Source: Photobacterium frigidiphilum (lineage in GTDB: Bacteria > Pseudomonadota > Gammaproteobacteria > Enterobacterales > Vibrionaceae). Taken from it: 64,000 bases of DNA. Positions 55,225-63,893 of the stretch are shown here, piece after piece. The DNA lies in NCBI RefSeq assembly GCF_003025615.1, contig NZ_PYMJ01000004.1, positions 208,185 through 272,184 on the forward strand. Direction: 5' to 3'. The translations under genes were made by a program, and so were the position numbers. Position 1 is the stretch's first letter. Each line of letters opens with the position of its first letter. The notes under the pieces were generated by a model. The model did no database searches. It was not told where the DNA came from and worked only from the letters and a program-made list of their open reading frames with translations.

Positions 55225-55501
55225 ATCGATCCATCCTCTTTGAACAAGCTATAGCACCATCTTAACTATAGTGTGAGTTTGTATAATTTTCTGCCTGATG
55301 GTGGAGCTGTAGCGATACGTTAGAAAATTCTGGTGGCTACACAGATAGTGACTTAGTACGGTTTGTTATTTTGATAATTCATGCATAAGTTATCAAAATT
55401 GACTTAATATCTATAAAATCAATAACCTTAATTCCTATAAGTCCTTTAAACGGTTAAAATAGATTTCTATGTTATCGGCTATGTAATTACGGGATCGACT
55501 T

Positions 55502-56401
55502 ATGATTAAAAGCGCAACCAACCAGTCTCAAGGGATGTTGCTTTTTCAACTCACACTTAACCAATCTTTTGCGATTGGAACGTTGAAAGTGAAAGAAATT
55601 GTTCCTTACACACCGCTAACTGTTATTCCGCATTCTCACTCTACCGTTTTGGGTGCTGCTACTTTGCGTGGTCAAACATTCCCTGTAATCGATATGGCTA
55701 AAGCTGTGGGCTATCGAGCGTTAGTTAAGGAGGAAGTAAAAGACTGTTATATTATCATTACCGATTGCCAACGAAAGCTAGTCGGTTTTATGGTGCGTGG
55801 CATAAATAAAATTACAGAATGTAATTGGCATGAAATTGATGCTCCACCTGTATCGCTAGGCAATAATGTGTTTGTTACTGGTGTAACAACAGTTGAAGAT
55901 AATCTTGTTCAACTTCTAGATGTTGAATTGTTGATGTCAAAGATCTTCCCTGAAGACCCAAGTAGCCTTAATCCTGTACTAACAGATATCGAACGTGAAA
56001 TTTTACGCCCACTTAAGATTCTATTAGTCGATGATTCATCTGTCGCTCGACGTCAGTTATCACAAGCATTAGACAGTATTAGTGTTCCTTACTTTATATC
56101 AACGAATGGGAAAGATGCTTTAAGCATGATGAAACATGCAGCGGATAATCATGATCCGTTTCAGATTCTAGTGAGTGATATTGAGATGCCAGGGCTTGAT
56201 GGTTATGAACTCGCTTTTGAAGTAAAAAACACCGATAAACTGAAAAGTATCTACATTATTTTACATACCTCCTTATCAAGTGAAATTAGCGTTTCTCAAG
56301 CTCATCAAGTTGGTGCGGATGAAGCACTCACTAAATTTGAAGCTAACGAGCTAATACATGCAATGTTGCGTGGTGCAGAACGCCATGCTGTTATTGCTTA
56401 G
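55502..56401 (+). CDS. cheV: CheV-like chemotaxis coupling protein
   Basis: 299 residues. The N-terminal CheW domain (about 8-160; LFQLTLNQSFAIGTLKVKEI, then LGAATLRGQTFPVIDM) links receptors to CheA. The C-terminal receiver domain (about 172-295) has LLVDDSS, the phospho-Asp in ILVSDIEMPGLDGYEL, LHTSLSS, and a Lys in LTKFEANEL. Phosphorylation probably tunes adaptation. GGGA precedes the ATG. It is alone here; the chemoreceptor gene lies about 30 kb away. Confidence 0.93.
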   Translation: MIKSATNQSQGMLLFQLTLNQSFAIGTLKVKEIVPYTPLTVIPHSHSTVLGAATLRGQTFPVIDMAKAVGYRALVKEEVKDCYIIITDCQRKLVGFMVRGINKITECNWHEIDAPPVSLGNNVFVTGVTTVEDNLVQLLDVELLMSKIFPEDPSSLNPVLTDIEREILRPLKILLVDDSSVARRQLSQALDSISVPYFISTNGKDALSMMKHAADNHDPFQILVSDIEMPGLDGYELAFEVKNTDKLKSIYIILHTSLSSEISVSQAHQVGADEALTKFEANELIHAMLRGAERHAVIA

Positions 56402-56767
56402 CATACTAATTAGAGATATAGAGAAGAGGGGCGGGTCACTTTTGTTATTATTAAACTTTTACATTTTCGGTTAAGCATTTGATAATTAAAAGTTACTTGT
56501 GTTCCTCCTCTGTTTTATAGCGTATTATTGCGGCTAAAAATGGATTTGTACAAAAATTAAGCTGTACAAAAAGCGAGCAGGTGGTATTATCTCGCTCAGT
56601 TCTTCAGAGAGTTATTACATGCAGCATCAAGTACAAGTTAAACCTACAGCTACAAAAACGTTATCGTTATGTACCTATATGTTTCCTTTTATTTAGCGTA
56701 ACAGTGTATAATTCAACAGATTATCACGTCGCATATGCGACATTTAAATATTAAATAAGGGACACAC
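56402..56767 (+). promoter_or_regulatory. Long promoter and leader of the cold-shock gene
   Basis: An inverted repeat TTTGTACA...TGTACAAA (56545-56570, ten-base spacer) overlaps a possible -35; TATTAT at 56585-56590 would be the -10. Transcription from there would give a leader of about 170 bases before csp, similar to the long leader of E. coli cspA. A 25-codon ORF lies inside it (56619-56696). The first 140 bp hold nothing evident. Confidence 0.5.
56619..56696 (+). CDS. Possible 25-codon leader ORF
   Basis: Reads MQHQVQVKPTATKTL, then SLCTYMFPFI, and stops at TAG 56694-56696, 71 bases before the csp start. It has only a weak AGAGAG site ahead of ATG. Could be a leader peptide of the cold-shock mRNA or a chance frame. 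Confidence 0.35.
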   Translation: MQHQVQVKPTATKTLSLCTYMFPFI

Positions 56768-56977
56768 ATGTCTAACACAACTGGTATCGTCAAGTGGTTT
56801 AACGAAGAGAAAGGTTTCGGTTTCATCACTCAAGACAACGGCGGCGCTGACGTATTCGTACATTTCCGTGCAATCGCTTCAGAAGGCTTTAAAACGCTTG
56901 CTGAAGGTCAAAAAGTTTCTTTTGAAGTAGAGCAAGGCCAAAAAGGTCTTCAAGCTGCGAACGTTGTAGCTATATAA
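56768..56977 (+). CDS. Cold-shock protein (CspA family)
   Basis: 69 residues, the full CspA fold: [13 protein letters not shown] (RNP1 KGFGFI) and DVFVHFRAI (RNP2 VFVHF), then [19 protein letters not shown]. It binds single-stranded RNA and DNA and melts RNA secondary structure. An AAGGG ribosome site is close to ATG. Codon use is of the highly expressed type. Which CspA paralogue this is cannot be told from the sequence alone. Confidence 0.95.
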
Positions 56978-57001
56978 TTCTTTAATTAAAAAGAAATTGA
57001 T

Positions 57002-57028
57002 AAAAGGTCGCTTAGGCGGCCTTTTTTG
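57002..57028 (+). terminator. Terminator after the cold-shock gene
   Basis: Ten-base arms aaaaggtcgc / gcggcctttt (one G-T pair) with a T-run, 25 bases past the stop. Confidence 0.88.
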
Positions 57029-57038
57029 CATGCGTAAT

Positions 57039-57065
57039 AAAAAAGGAGCTTATTAGCTCCTTTTT
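57039..57065 (-). terminator. Terminator after gsk
   Basis: Arms aaaaaaggagct / agctccttttt with loop tatt; A- and T-runs on both sides let it act in both directions, here mainly for the convergent gsk gene. Confidence 0.82.
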
Positions 57066-57103
57066 AATGGGGTTTTCTTAGGTAGAAATTATAATTGGGC
57101 GAA

Positions 57104-58408
57104 TTAACGCTCCCAATATGCTTCTTCAAGACAATCTTCACGCTCTGGTAATCCACGCGAAAGGCGAGGGGCGTGCTGAGTTAGTACTTCATAACTTACG
57201 CGGTTAGAGTACTGACAAATCTGTGAAAAAGAAGAGTATGCTAAGAATTGAGCTGTGTGCTTACTTGAATTTGGCACATTAGCTTTGTGGTAACAATTTG
57301 CAGACATATCGTGCAGTAGTGCAGATAACGCGGCATCACCAGCACCATTGGTATTTTTAATTTCAACAGGACCCCCAAGGTATGGGGCTATGTGTGAATA
57401 AACACGGATAGGGTTTTTACAGCTGTCTTTGATCATTGGTCGGCTAAATTCATGCTTATTGAATTCAGCAATACGGCCAGGTAACAATGGAAGTGTTGAC
57501 TCACGCTTTAATTCATCGTCACAGTAACCTGCCATGTATAAGCCAACTGGTCCCGCAGTACAAAGAACCATATCAACCCAATCTAATGCTTTATCTGCAG
57601 CGATTAAAGGATCTTTTTCACCCGTTAATGCTTCAGCTTCTTCTTCGTTCATCGCAACACAGGTGACGTGTTCTTTTAAGAACTCAATCCACCATTCTTC
57701 TTTACCTTCGATGACGTATTTAGTGCCCAATGTAAGTACAACTGGTACATCGTGCTTTTTTGCGTACTCAATAGCTTTAAGTGCAGCGCTTTTCATTGGG
57801 TCGGTTGGCTTACCACGAACCAAGTATGAAGACAGCACAAGGGCTGATGCTTTTTCAAATGCGCACTCAGGTATGCTTTCTGGGCGAAGCTGGTTCATTT
57901 GACCTTCGTTTATTGCGAAAGTACGTTCACCATCTTCACTTATCAGCGTATAACAACGACCAATAGGGCCATCGACAGGTTGTAAATGGTCTAAATCCAT
58001 TCGGCTTGATGTATTACATAGGTAACGATAAGCGTACGAACCAATCTTAAGATCTTGGCTCATTACACCTAAAAGAATTGATTTATCATCAGCTAGTACG
58101 GAATAGTTGTGCAGTGTGTTACCAATGGTATCACCTGGGTATTCGTGGCTGATCAATTTCCGTTCTTTTAGTTCAAGGTAAAGCAATTCAGCTTTATCTT
58201 CATCAAGAACTAAAGAGTGACCTTTACTCAAAGCATGTCTTGCTAAGAAGTCATCATCAACGCGTGCTTCAATATCAACAATGGTTTGACCAACACCAAC
58301 AGGGTGTGTGCGTGCTAGTGGATTATCTTGTTGAATTTGAGCTACTAATGGATCACGGGCATTAACTGGGAAATAATGCTTGGATTTACGCTGACCAGGA
58401 AATTTCAT
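57104..58408 (-). CDS. gsk: Inosine/guanosine kinase
   Basis: 434 residues, the same as E. coli Gsk, with a PfkB/ribokinase fold. It phosphorylates guanosine and inosine in purine salvage. Seen: GVGQTIVDIEARV near the N-terminus, IEGKEEWWIEFL, NEEEAEALTG, and the ribokinase active-site box NTNGAGDAALSALLHD with the catalytic Asp. The start ATG gives MKFPGQRKSKHYFPVN, typical of the family. Single-gene unit. Confidence 0.95.
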   Translation of the reverse strand: MKFPGQRKSKHYFPVNARDPLVAQIQQDNPLARTHPVGVGQTIVDIEARVDDDFLARHALSKGHSLVLDEDKAELLYLELKERKLISHEYPGDTIGNTLHNYSVLADDKSILLGVMSQDLKIGSYAYRYLCNTSSRMDLDHLQPVDGPIGRCYTLISEDGERTFAINEGQMNQLRPESIPECAFEKASALVLSSYLVRGKPTDPMKSAALKAIEYAKKHDVPVVLTLGTKYVIEGKEEWWIEFLKEHVTCVAMNEEEAEALTGEKDPLIAADKALDWVDMVLCTAGPVGLYMAGYCDDELKRESTLPLLPGRIAEFNKHEFSRPMIKDSCKNPIRVYSHIAPYLGGPVEIKNTNGAGDAALSALLHDMSANCYHKANVPNSSKHTAQFLAYSSFSQICQYSNRVSYEVLTQHAPRLSRGLPEREDCLEEAYWER

Positions 58409-58530
58409 GTGTAAAGGCTACGGGATTCATGGGATTTTGTTTGATGTTAACATAAAAACGAGACATCTCTCTCATTTCATTGCAAAGTGATGATAAATTA
58501 TGGCTTTATGCTTCTTTTTTAAACGTTAGC

Positions 58531-58558
58531 AAAAAGCCGTAACAAAGTACGGCTTTTT
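58531..58558 (-). terminator. Terminator after the DUF2786 gene
   Basis: Eleven-base perfect arms aaaaagccgta / tacggcttttt, loop acaaag; T-run on the minus strand, 46 bases past that gene's stop. Confidence 0.85.
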
Positions 58559-58603
58559 AATGGCTGCTAAACCAATGAAAATGTATTGATATTCTATGAT
58601 GAA

Positions 58604-59305
58604 TTATTTGTCTAGCAGCTTATAATCTTGTTTAGTCGTTGAGCTACCAACAGGACGATTGACTGAAATAGCGCGTCCTTTTTTCATTCCCTTTTCGTAA
58701 TCGTCTGTAATTCCCTTCATTGCTTCTTGTAGCTGTTGTTTGAATGTTTCGCGATCTAGGTTTTCAAACTGCTTGTCGATGTAGTTTGACATACGTTGTT
58801 CATGATCATCGTCAGTATTTAAAACCGGTAACTTTTCAAGTGCACCTTCCAGCCATCCGGCTAAAAAGGATGCAACACGCCGAGCAACTTCTGCTGTACT
58901 TGTTCCTGTGCCCGCAAAGCTATTTCGGAATTGACCTGTTTGTTGATTCATTTCGCGGTAAACAATATCAAACGCAAAAGCTGCAAAAATGGCTCGTTCA
59001 GCAACACCAATAAACTCTGCTTTTTTTAAACCTTTATGGTTGGTAAGTACACATTCAACTCCGAAGCGACGATTTATGCCTCGGATAATTTTAAGAATTT
59101 GCGTACTCACATCTGAAGGTAATAAGGTTTCAGATTTGGTTTTGCCCATTTTGATGAATTCGATATCATCTTGATCTAAGCCGTATTTTAGCATTAGACG
59201 GTGTGCCATTCGAATAGCTTGCGCTGCTTCGTTGATGTTCGCAGAGTTACCCAGCTCTAGGCATTTAGCTATTTTTTTCAGCGCCTTTCGCTTCTGTTCA
59301 GACAT
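58604..59305 (-). CDS. DUF2786-domain protein
   Basis: 233 residues, soluble. The N-terminal DUF2786 module has ALKKIAKCLELGNSANINEA and AHRLMLKYGLDQDDIEF. A central alpha/beta region (about 65-165, RRFGVECVLTNHKGLKKAEF, SFLAGWLEGAL) and a basic C-terminal tail follow. Proteins with this module occur in phages and bacteria; no function is established to my knowledge. Confidence 0.78.
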   Translation of the reverse strand: MSEQKRKALKKIAKCLELGNSANINEAAQAIRMAHRLMLKYGLDQDDIEFIKMGKTKSETLLPSDVSTQILKIIRGINRRFGVECVLTNHKGLKKAEFIGVAERAIFAAFAFDIVYREMNQQTGQFRNSFAGTGTSTAEVARRVASFLAGWLEGALEKLPVLNTDDDHEQRMSNYIDKQFENLDRETFKQQLQEAMKGITDDYEKGMKKGRAISVNRPVGSSTTKQDYKLLDK

Positions 59306-59583
59306 TCAATCACACTCTTATTCAAAACGGGCACATATTTTAACTTTTTCCACGGTACATTTGCAAAAAATGAATGTCTTTTTTTTAAAAAAATACGAGA
59401 TATCTGAATAAGATCGCTCGGTGTTGTATGGAAAACAAACAGTAAATCAGTGAGGTAAAACAAACTTAGTCATTAATGTTGATTTAATCGAGAGGGGATC
59501 AGCATAATAGGCTAACGTTACGCACTTACTATTTGAATCTAAGCTGTTCGTATTGATTCTTAAATGCAGGATAATAAGCCATT

Positions 59584-60570
59584 ATGATCGATGACTATCA
59601 GTCTATTGATGTTCCTTTTGAATTCCGTCATACCTGCTGGTTTTGCGGCGAACCGTACTATAAATCATATGCATTTATGGCATCGCCTAATTACGATAAT
59701 CAAATGTCACCCATTATGATCCCAGCTTGTCAGGAGTGTTTTACTTTTAGTAAACCCCTTAAGGTGAGTAGCTTGGATTTATTGCGTGACAAAGTAAAAG
59801 ATAAGCTTCATAAGCATTATGAAAAACACCTTCAAATTGGTGTTAATTGGACCAAGCAAGAGCTTGAAGAATCAGAGATGGAAGGTCGAGCATTTGAAGG
59901 CTTTCGTGATAAGGCTTGGGTGATGTTTGAAATTGCCAAAGAGCGAGTCAATTACTCTGGATGGGATCTTAGCATTGATGGTATTCCTGTCGTGGGCTTA
60001 ACAACAGTGTTTCAGTTTGAATTTAACGGAATAGTATATACCAGCCTTGTTCAAGCCGTAGAGCAACTATCTAAGGCTTATAATATCCCTCAACCATACC
60101 TTGAAGATGTTGTTGAGCTAGTGGGGCGCACTAAACTGGCTTATGCGATTCGTTTTTGTAAAACAACCTATGGTTATTCAGTCGCTGAACGTGAAACGAG
60201 TCTATTGAGTTTAAAAGCGCTACTTGCTGAACAACAAGTGCTTGATGAGCAAATGAACCTGCAACAAAAAACAGACAATGCATTACTGAATGTTCAACTT
60301 TCAGCGATTAAGGAATTGATGTTGTACCGCACGATGATTTCACCACATGCTATTCAGTGGGCTTTACAGCGTGGTATTACGACATTGGTAGGGCTTTCTC
60401 AGCAAGAAGATGCCTTCTTTGAATTCTTTATGAAAGACTCTGAATTAACGGCGTTTACGTATTTTAATGGGTTACAAATTTATTACGAAAAACGTGAGAC
60501 AGACCCTGAATGGGCAGAAAATGACGATCCTAATAGGCTGCTATTTGACCGTATTGAAAAGATGAATTGA
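59584..60570 (+). CDS. Hypothetical protein with N-terminal zinc-ribbon-like Cys pairs
   Basis: 328 residues. Residues about 15-52 hold HTCWFCGEPYYKSY and ACQECF, two CxxC pairs spaced like a zinc ribbon. The remainder is mostly helical and acidic (EQQVLDEQMNLQQKTD coiled coil), with ITTLVGLSQQEDAFFEFFMK. It is soluble. Not recognised; a nucleic-acid or protein-binding role would fit the zinc motif but is not shown. It is divergent from the DUF2786 gene, both ending in terminators. Confidence 0.68.
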   Translation: MIDDYQSIDVPFEFRHTCWFCGEPYYKSYAFMASPNYDNQMSPIMIPACQECFTFSKPLKVSSLDLLRDKVKDKLHKHYEKHLQIGVNWTKQELEESEMEGRAFEGFRDKAWVMFEIAKERVNYSGWDLSIDGIPVVGLTTVFQFEFNGIVYTSLVQAVEQLSKAYNIPQPYLEDVVELVGRTKLAYAIRFCKTTYGYSVAERETSLLSLKALLAEQQVLDEQMNLQQKTDNALLNVQLSAIKELMLYRTMISPHAIQWALQRGITTLVGLSQQEDAFFEFFMKDSELTAFTYFNGLQIYYEKRETDPEWAENDDPNRLLFDRIEKMN

Positions 60571-60572
60571 TA

Positions 60573-60632
60573 AAAAAGCCAGCTAGTTTTGATATGCTTT
60601 CTACTAGAAAAATCATTTCTAACTGGCTTTTT
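60573..60632 (+). terminator. Terminator after the zinc-ribbon gene
   Basis: Ten-base perfect arms aaaaagccag / ctggcttttt starting two bases after the stop codon, with a 40-base internal part. Confidence 0.65.
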
Positions 60633-60682
60633 CAAAGAACATATCTCAATCAAGTATCGTGACTAAAACAGCTCTACATGTA

Positions 60683-61126
60683 TTACTGATTATGCGTAGA
60701 CCAAACCATTGTTTTACCATTTTCGTCAAATGCTAAGACTTCATACGGGTCTTTTTGGTCATCATATTCCATGCCAGGTGAACCCATCGGCATTCCAGCA
60801 ACGGCAAGCCCAATCATACGTGCCGGCTTCTTGTCTAGAAATCGTTTAACTTCATCGGCAGGTACGTGACCTTCGAAGGTGTATCCTTCGATTTCAGCGG
60901 TATGGCATGATGCATATTCAGGACGTAGACCCAGTTCAATTTTGATTGGTGTTAGATCTTCTTTGTATACGACATCAAGTTCGAAGCCATTATCTTCCAT
61001 ATGTTTTACCCACTCTTTACAGCAGCCACAATAGGGTGATTGATAATTCGTCCCTTTAATGGTTTGTGCAAAAGATGAAGTGCTAAGTGTCAGTAATACA
61101 AGGGCTGTTAGATGTGAAAATTTCAT
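60683..61126 (-). CDS. Periplasmic DUF411 metal-binding protein
   Basis: 147 residues. Signal peptide 1-20 (ALVLLTLSTSSFA-Q). The DUF411 core has a thioredoxin-like outline with YQSPYCGCCKEWVKHM (CxCC), ASCHTAEIEGYTFEGHVPAD (Cys-His and His), and AVAGMPMGSPGMEY (Met cluster), all suited to copper or silver. Such proteins often sit near copper genes. The neighbouring Cys/Met-rich secreted protein (61220-61633) fits a small metal-handling pair. Confidence 0.85.
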   Translation of the reverse strand: MKFSHLTALVLLTLSTSSFAQTIKGTNYQSPYCGCCKEWVKHMEDNGFELDVVYKEDLTPIKIELGLRPEYASCHTAEIEGYTFEGHVPADEVKRFLDKKPARMIGLAVAGMPMGSPGMEYDDQKDPYEVLAFDENGKTMVWSTHNQ

Positions 61127-61219
61127 GGCAAATCCTAATTTATTTAATTGTTATCAAAATATAATATTACAAAAAAACAGTGTTACCAAAACACAGTATT
61201 GTCTAAATTTTGGTCGTAA

Positions 61220-61633
61220 TTAAATAAATACAGGCGGACGTAAGATAGGTTCATTACGTGTGAAAAGCTGACCTTGGGGTTCAATGAAATGATCAATGTG
61301 CGTGTTTTCAGGGCTAAATGAAAAGCTAGGTAATATTGCTATGGGGCTAACTTGAGAGTGACAATCTGCATCACTACAGCATTGCGTAATGGCTGACGAC
61401 GGTTCACCCATACTTGAAGAATGTGAATCACATATGTCAGTTGAGGATATTGATGGTGAGTCCGTCATTTTGTGCATTTGCATTGTAGGGCAGCACAGCA
61501 TTGATTCTATGCAATTTGACGGCTGAACAAGGCTTTTTGAGTATAGTAATCCTGCATTCACTGTAGTTGAAAATACAGTGAACAGCATAGCAATTAACAC
61601 AAATTTTGAGACAAGCTTTCTAAGCATACTCAT
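61220..61633 (-). CDS. Secreted Cys/His/Met-rich protein
   Basis: 137 residues. Signal-type hydrophobic segment about 8-27 (VLIAMLFTVFSTTVNA-G). The mature part carries NCIESMLCCPTMQMHKM, DICDSHSSSM and TQCCSDADCHS, ten or so potential metal ligands, and ends EPILRPPVFI, an ending I associate with small secreted copper-related proteins. The first two codons may be dispensable (second ATG at 61627). It lies upstream of the DUF411 gene on the same strand, 93 bp apart, and is plausibly cotranscribed. Confidence 0.65.
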   Translation of the reverse strand: MSMLRKLVSKFVLIAMLFTVFSTTVNAGLLYSKSLVQPSNCIESMLCCPTMQMHKMTDSPSISSTDICDSHSSSMGEPSSAITQCCSDADCHSQVSPIAILPSFSFSPENTHIDHFIEPQGQLFTRNEPILRPPVFI

Positions 61634-61969
61634 TACTTTATTCGACCGTTATTACAAAGTACAAAGCGCTAAATCAGACGGAGATTCATTTTGATAGCAT
61701 CATGATTATATCTTGCTTATATTCTCAAACAATCACTTTGAACCGTTAATTTGAAAGTATTACTGATTTTGGTATGACTTGCTGTCGCACTCTAAAGATT
61801 TTAAGCCAAAATTAATACTCAAACAGTTTAATTGCAGAATACAGAGTGATTTCAACGCGTTTACATATTGATTATCCATTCTGAATAAGCCTTACTTTTC
61901 CCTGACATTAATGGCTGAATTGTACGTTTAAATATCAGTATAAATAAAAAATGCGCTAGGAATTTGAGT
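61634..61969. other. 336-bp spacer with a repeat fragment
   Basis: 61833-61863 matches the inner part of the dispersed palindromic element (tgcagaatacagagtgattt, then caacgcgttta) without its ends. Otherwise AT-rich with promoters presumably for the divergent flanking genes; no ORF. Confidence 0.6.
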
Positions 61970-62332
61970 ATGCAATACACCGAACAAGACCGTAATATTT
62001 TACATGACACATGGATGAGCTATAAAGCAAAAATGCGAATCACTCAAATAGAAATGGCAAAACGGTTAGGGGTAAGCCAGCTTGTGTTTTCTGATATTTT
62101 AAGAGGGAAATTACCTCTAGAACATCAGTTTGTGACTCAGTTTTGTGATTTTATTGGTGTCGATCCAGCAATAACACTGCCATCTTTACGTAATAAAGTC
62201 GGGGCTTCTATGCCCAACTCGGTCACAGTAAAGAACACGTATATACTTGATGGTGATATAAAAAAGGTGTATTACACTGGAAACCAGCTTGTTGTTGAAT
62301 ATGAACATAACGTAAGCGAAAGTGCAGCGTAA
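61970..62332 (+). CDS. XRE/Cro-type helix-turn-helix regulator
   Basis: 120 residues from ATG 61970. An HTH of the Cro/C1 type covers about residues 18-65: RITQIEMAKRLGVSQLVFSD, then ILRGKLPL and FCDFIGVDPAI. The C-terminal 45 residues form a small beta-rich part (VTVKNTYILDGDIKKVYYTG). No phage genes or cI-like protease domain are seen. Target unknown. It is convergent with pgpB. Confidence 0.82.
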   Translation: MQYTEQDRNILHDTWMSYKAKMRITQIEMAKRLGVSQLVFSDILRGKLPLEHQFVTQFCDFIGVDPAITLPSLRNKVGASMPNSVTVKNTYILDGDIKKVYYTGNQLVVEYEHNVSESAA

Positions 62333-62394
62333 ATTGAGCAACCACAACATTATGTAAGTGATACTTTTTGTTGAACAATTTAGAGCTATCTATG

Positions 62395-62452
62395 AAAGAG
62401 CCCTCAAGCAATTTTATTCGTATTAACGAACAATACTGCTTGAGGGCTCTTT
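62395..62452. terminator. Bidirectional terminator between the XRE gene and pgpB
   Basis: Sixteen-base perfect arms aaagagccctcaagca / tgcttgagggctcttt with a 26-base loop that holds a further small stem (ttcgt / acgaa). T-rich tails lie on both sides. Confidence 0.85.
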
Positions 62453-62484
62453 GATATTTGTTCTTTATCGTACCTGCTTGAATC

Positions 62485-63204
62485 TTATTTTGAGCTGGTA
62501 CTTTCCCATTCTGGTACAAGGCAATATAAGAGCCCAGCGCAGATAATTGAGGTTAACAAATCTAAAGGCCAGTGCATGCCAATCCAAAGACGGCTTGTTC
62601 CCACACCTGTTGCCCATAGGGTGATTAGCAACGCAGGAATAATTTGCTTTCTTCTAAAGAAAAATCCCCCCCAAAATACAACACAAATTGCGGCAAAAAT
62701 CGTGTGTCCAGAAGGCATTGAATAGTTCGTTTCACCTTGCCAATGACGAATGCGCCAGTCGCTCACATTTTCTTTTGCCAACTCAACAACCTGATCTTTC
62801 CTTGCAGCATCTAATTGATAAAATTGCTCTACAGAATCAACCAAGCCAAGTTGTTGAAGCTCATAAGTATAAGGGCGGGGTACTTCGGTGATGTGCTTTA
62901 AGCCTGTTTTAGCAGCAAAGCTTAGCACAAGTAAAATACCAAATTGTACCCATAATTGAAGCATCTGTTTTTTAGGAAGCTTCATTAAGATAGGAAGGGC
63001 ACACAATAGCGCTGTTGTTACTAAGAAATATGGGCTACCTGCTGAATTAGTCAGTACTGTATTAAGCAGCCCAATACCGTCGTTGACATCACCCGTAAGC
63101 GCTGGGTGTTGAAAAAGAACAATAACCGTGGTCATTAAGACAGCAAACACAAGTAGTGCACTTAGCCCCGGGATTTTTTTTGCGATAAAAGAAGATACTA
63201 GCAT
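62485..63204 (-). CDS. pgpB: PAP2-family phosphatase (phosphatidylglycerophosphatase B-like)
   Basis: 239 residues with about six membrane helices. The three phosphatase motifs are in order: KHITEVPRPY, YSMPSGHTIFAA (PSGH) and SRLWIGMHWPLD. The EFYQLD-type loop and RHWQGETNYSMPSGH resemble E. coli PgpB, which dephosphorylates phosphatidylglycerophosphate and undecaprenyl pyrophosphate at the periplasmic face. Single-gene unit, divergent from the mviM relic. Confidence 0.85.
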   Translation of the reverse strand: MLVSSFIAKKIPGLSALLVFAVLMTTVIVLFQHPALTGDVNDGIGLLNTVLTNSAGSPYFLVTTALLCALPILMKLPKKQMLQLWVQFGILLVLSFAAKTGLKHITEVPRPYTYELQQLGLVDSVEQFYQLDAARKDQVVELAKENVSDWRIRHWQGETNYSMPSGHTIFAAICVVFWGGFFFRRKQIIPALLITLWATGVGTSRLWIGMHWPLDLLTSIICAGLLYCLVPEWESTSSK

Positions 63205-63419
63205 TTGATTATTTTTTTCGTTGAACAGACGTGAATGGTATCAGAGGGTAGACTTCACAAAGTAAAAAAAGTGTCATATTTTGTGATTTAAAATTCCCAT
63301 GAAAAATTTTAGGTCTACAAATCATATTTTTATGCTTGTTTTTATATGAAATGGCGATTTGTGATAGTCTCATTTTGTTACCACGCCGTTGTGGTTCGCA
63401 ATGAAAGAGATGAAGAATA

Positions 63420-63893
63420 ATGAAAATAGCGGTTATAGGTTTAGGTGATATTGCGGTTAAAGCATATTTGCCAGTACTAACGCAACGAGAGGGTATTGAG
63501 TTAGTTTTTTGCACCCGTAACGAACAGCGATTAAAACAGTTAGCGAATACGCATCGAATTACTGAATTTTGTACAGATTATAAGATGTTAATCTCACATC
63601 AATCGACTAATGGCAAGCGTGGTATCGATGCCGTCATGATTCATAGTGCAACATCATCGCATTATGAAATTGCTCAGTTCTTCTTATCTCATGGTATTCC
63701 TGTATTTGTCGACAAGCCTTTATCTGATTCTTATCAAGAATGTGAAGCGCTATATGAAATAGCAGAACAACAAAAGCAACCTTTATTCATGGGTTTCAAT
63801 AGACGTTACATACCGCTTTATAATACCTATCTAGATGGTGTACAACGACATGATTTGGAGCAATCTTCTTTGTTGCATATTTTCATCCATCCC
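63420..63893 (+). pseudogene. mviM: Gfo/Idh/MocA-type oxidoreductase (MviM-like), interrupted
   Basis: The N-terminal NAD-binding half is intact: IAVIGLGDIAVKAYLPVL, HSATSSHYEIAQFFLSHG, FVDKPLSDSY (catalytic-type Lys), and MGFNRRYIPLYN. E. coli YceM/MviM has about 307 residues; here homology stops after LLHIFIH at about 63893, and the frame closes at 63977 with residues from unrelated repeat DNA. The rest of the gene may resume beyond the window. The interrupting DNA has the look of an insertion-sequence end. Confidence 0.75.

Noticed and set aside
55441..55490. GCCGATAA on the minus strand before cheV as a flagellar promoter
   Set aside because: It points away from cheV and has no fitting -35 at the required distance.
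61970..62332. Prophage remnant around the XRE regulator
   Set aside because: No integrase, structural, lysis or attachment-site signals in the surrounding genes.
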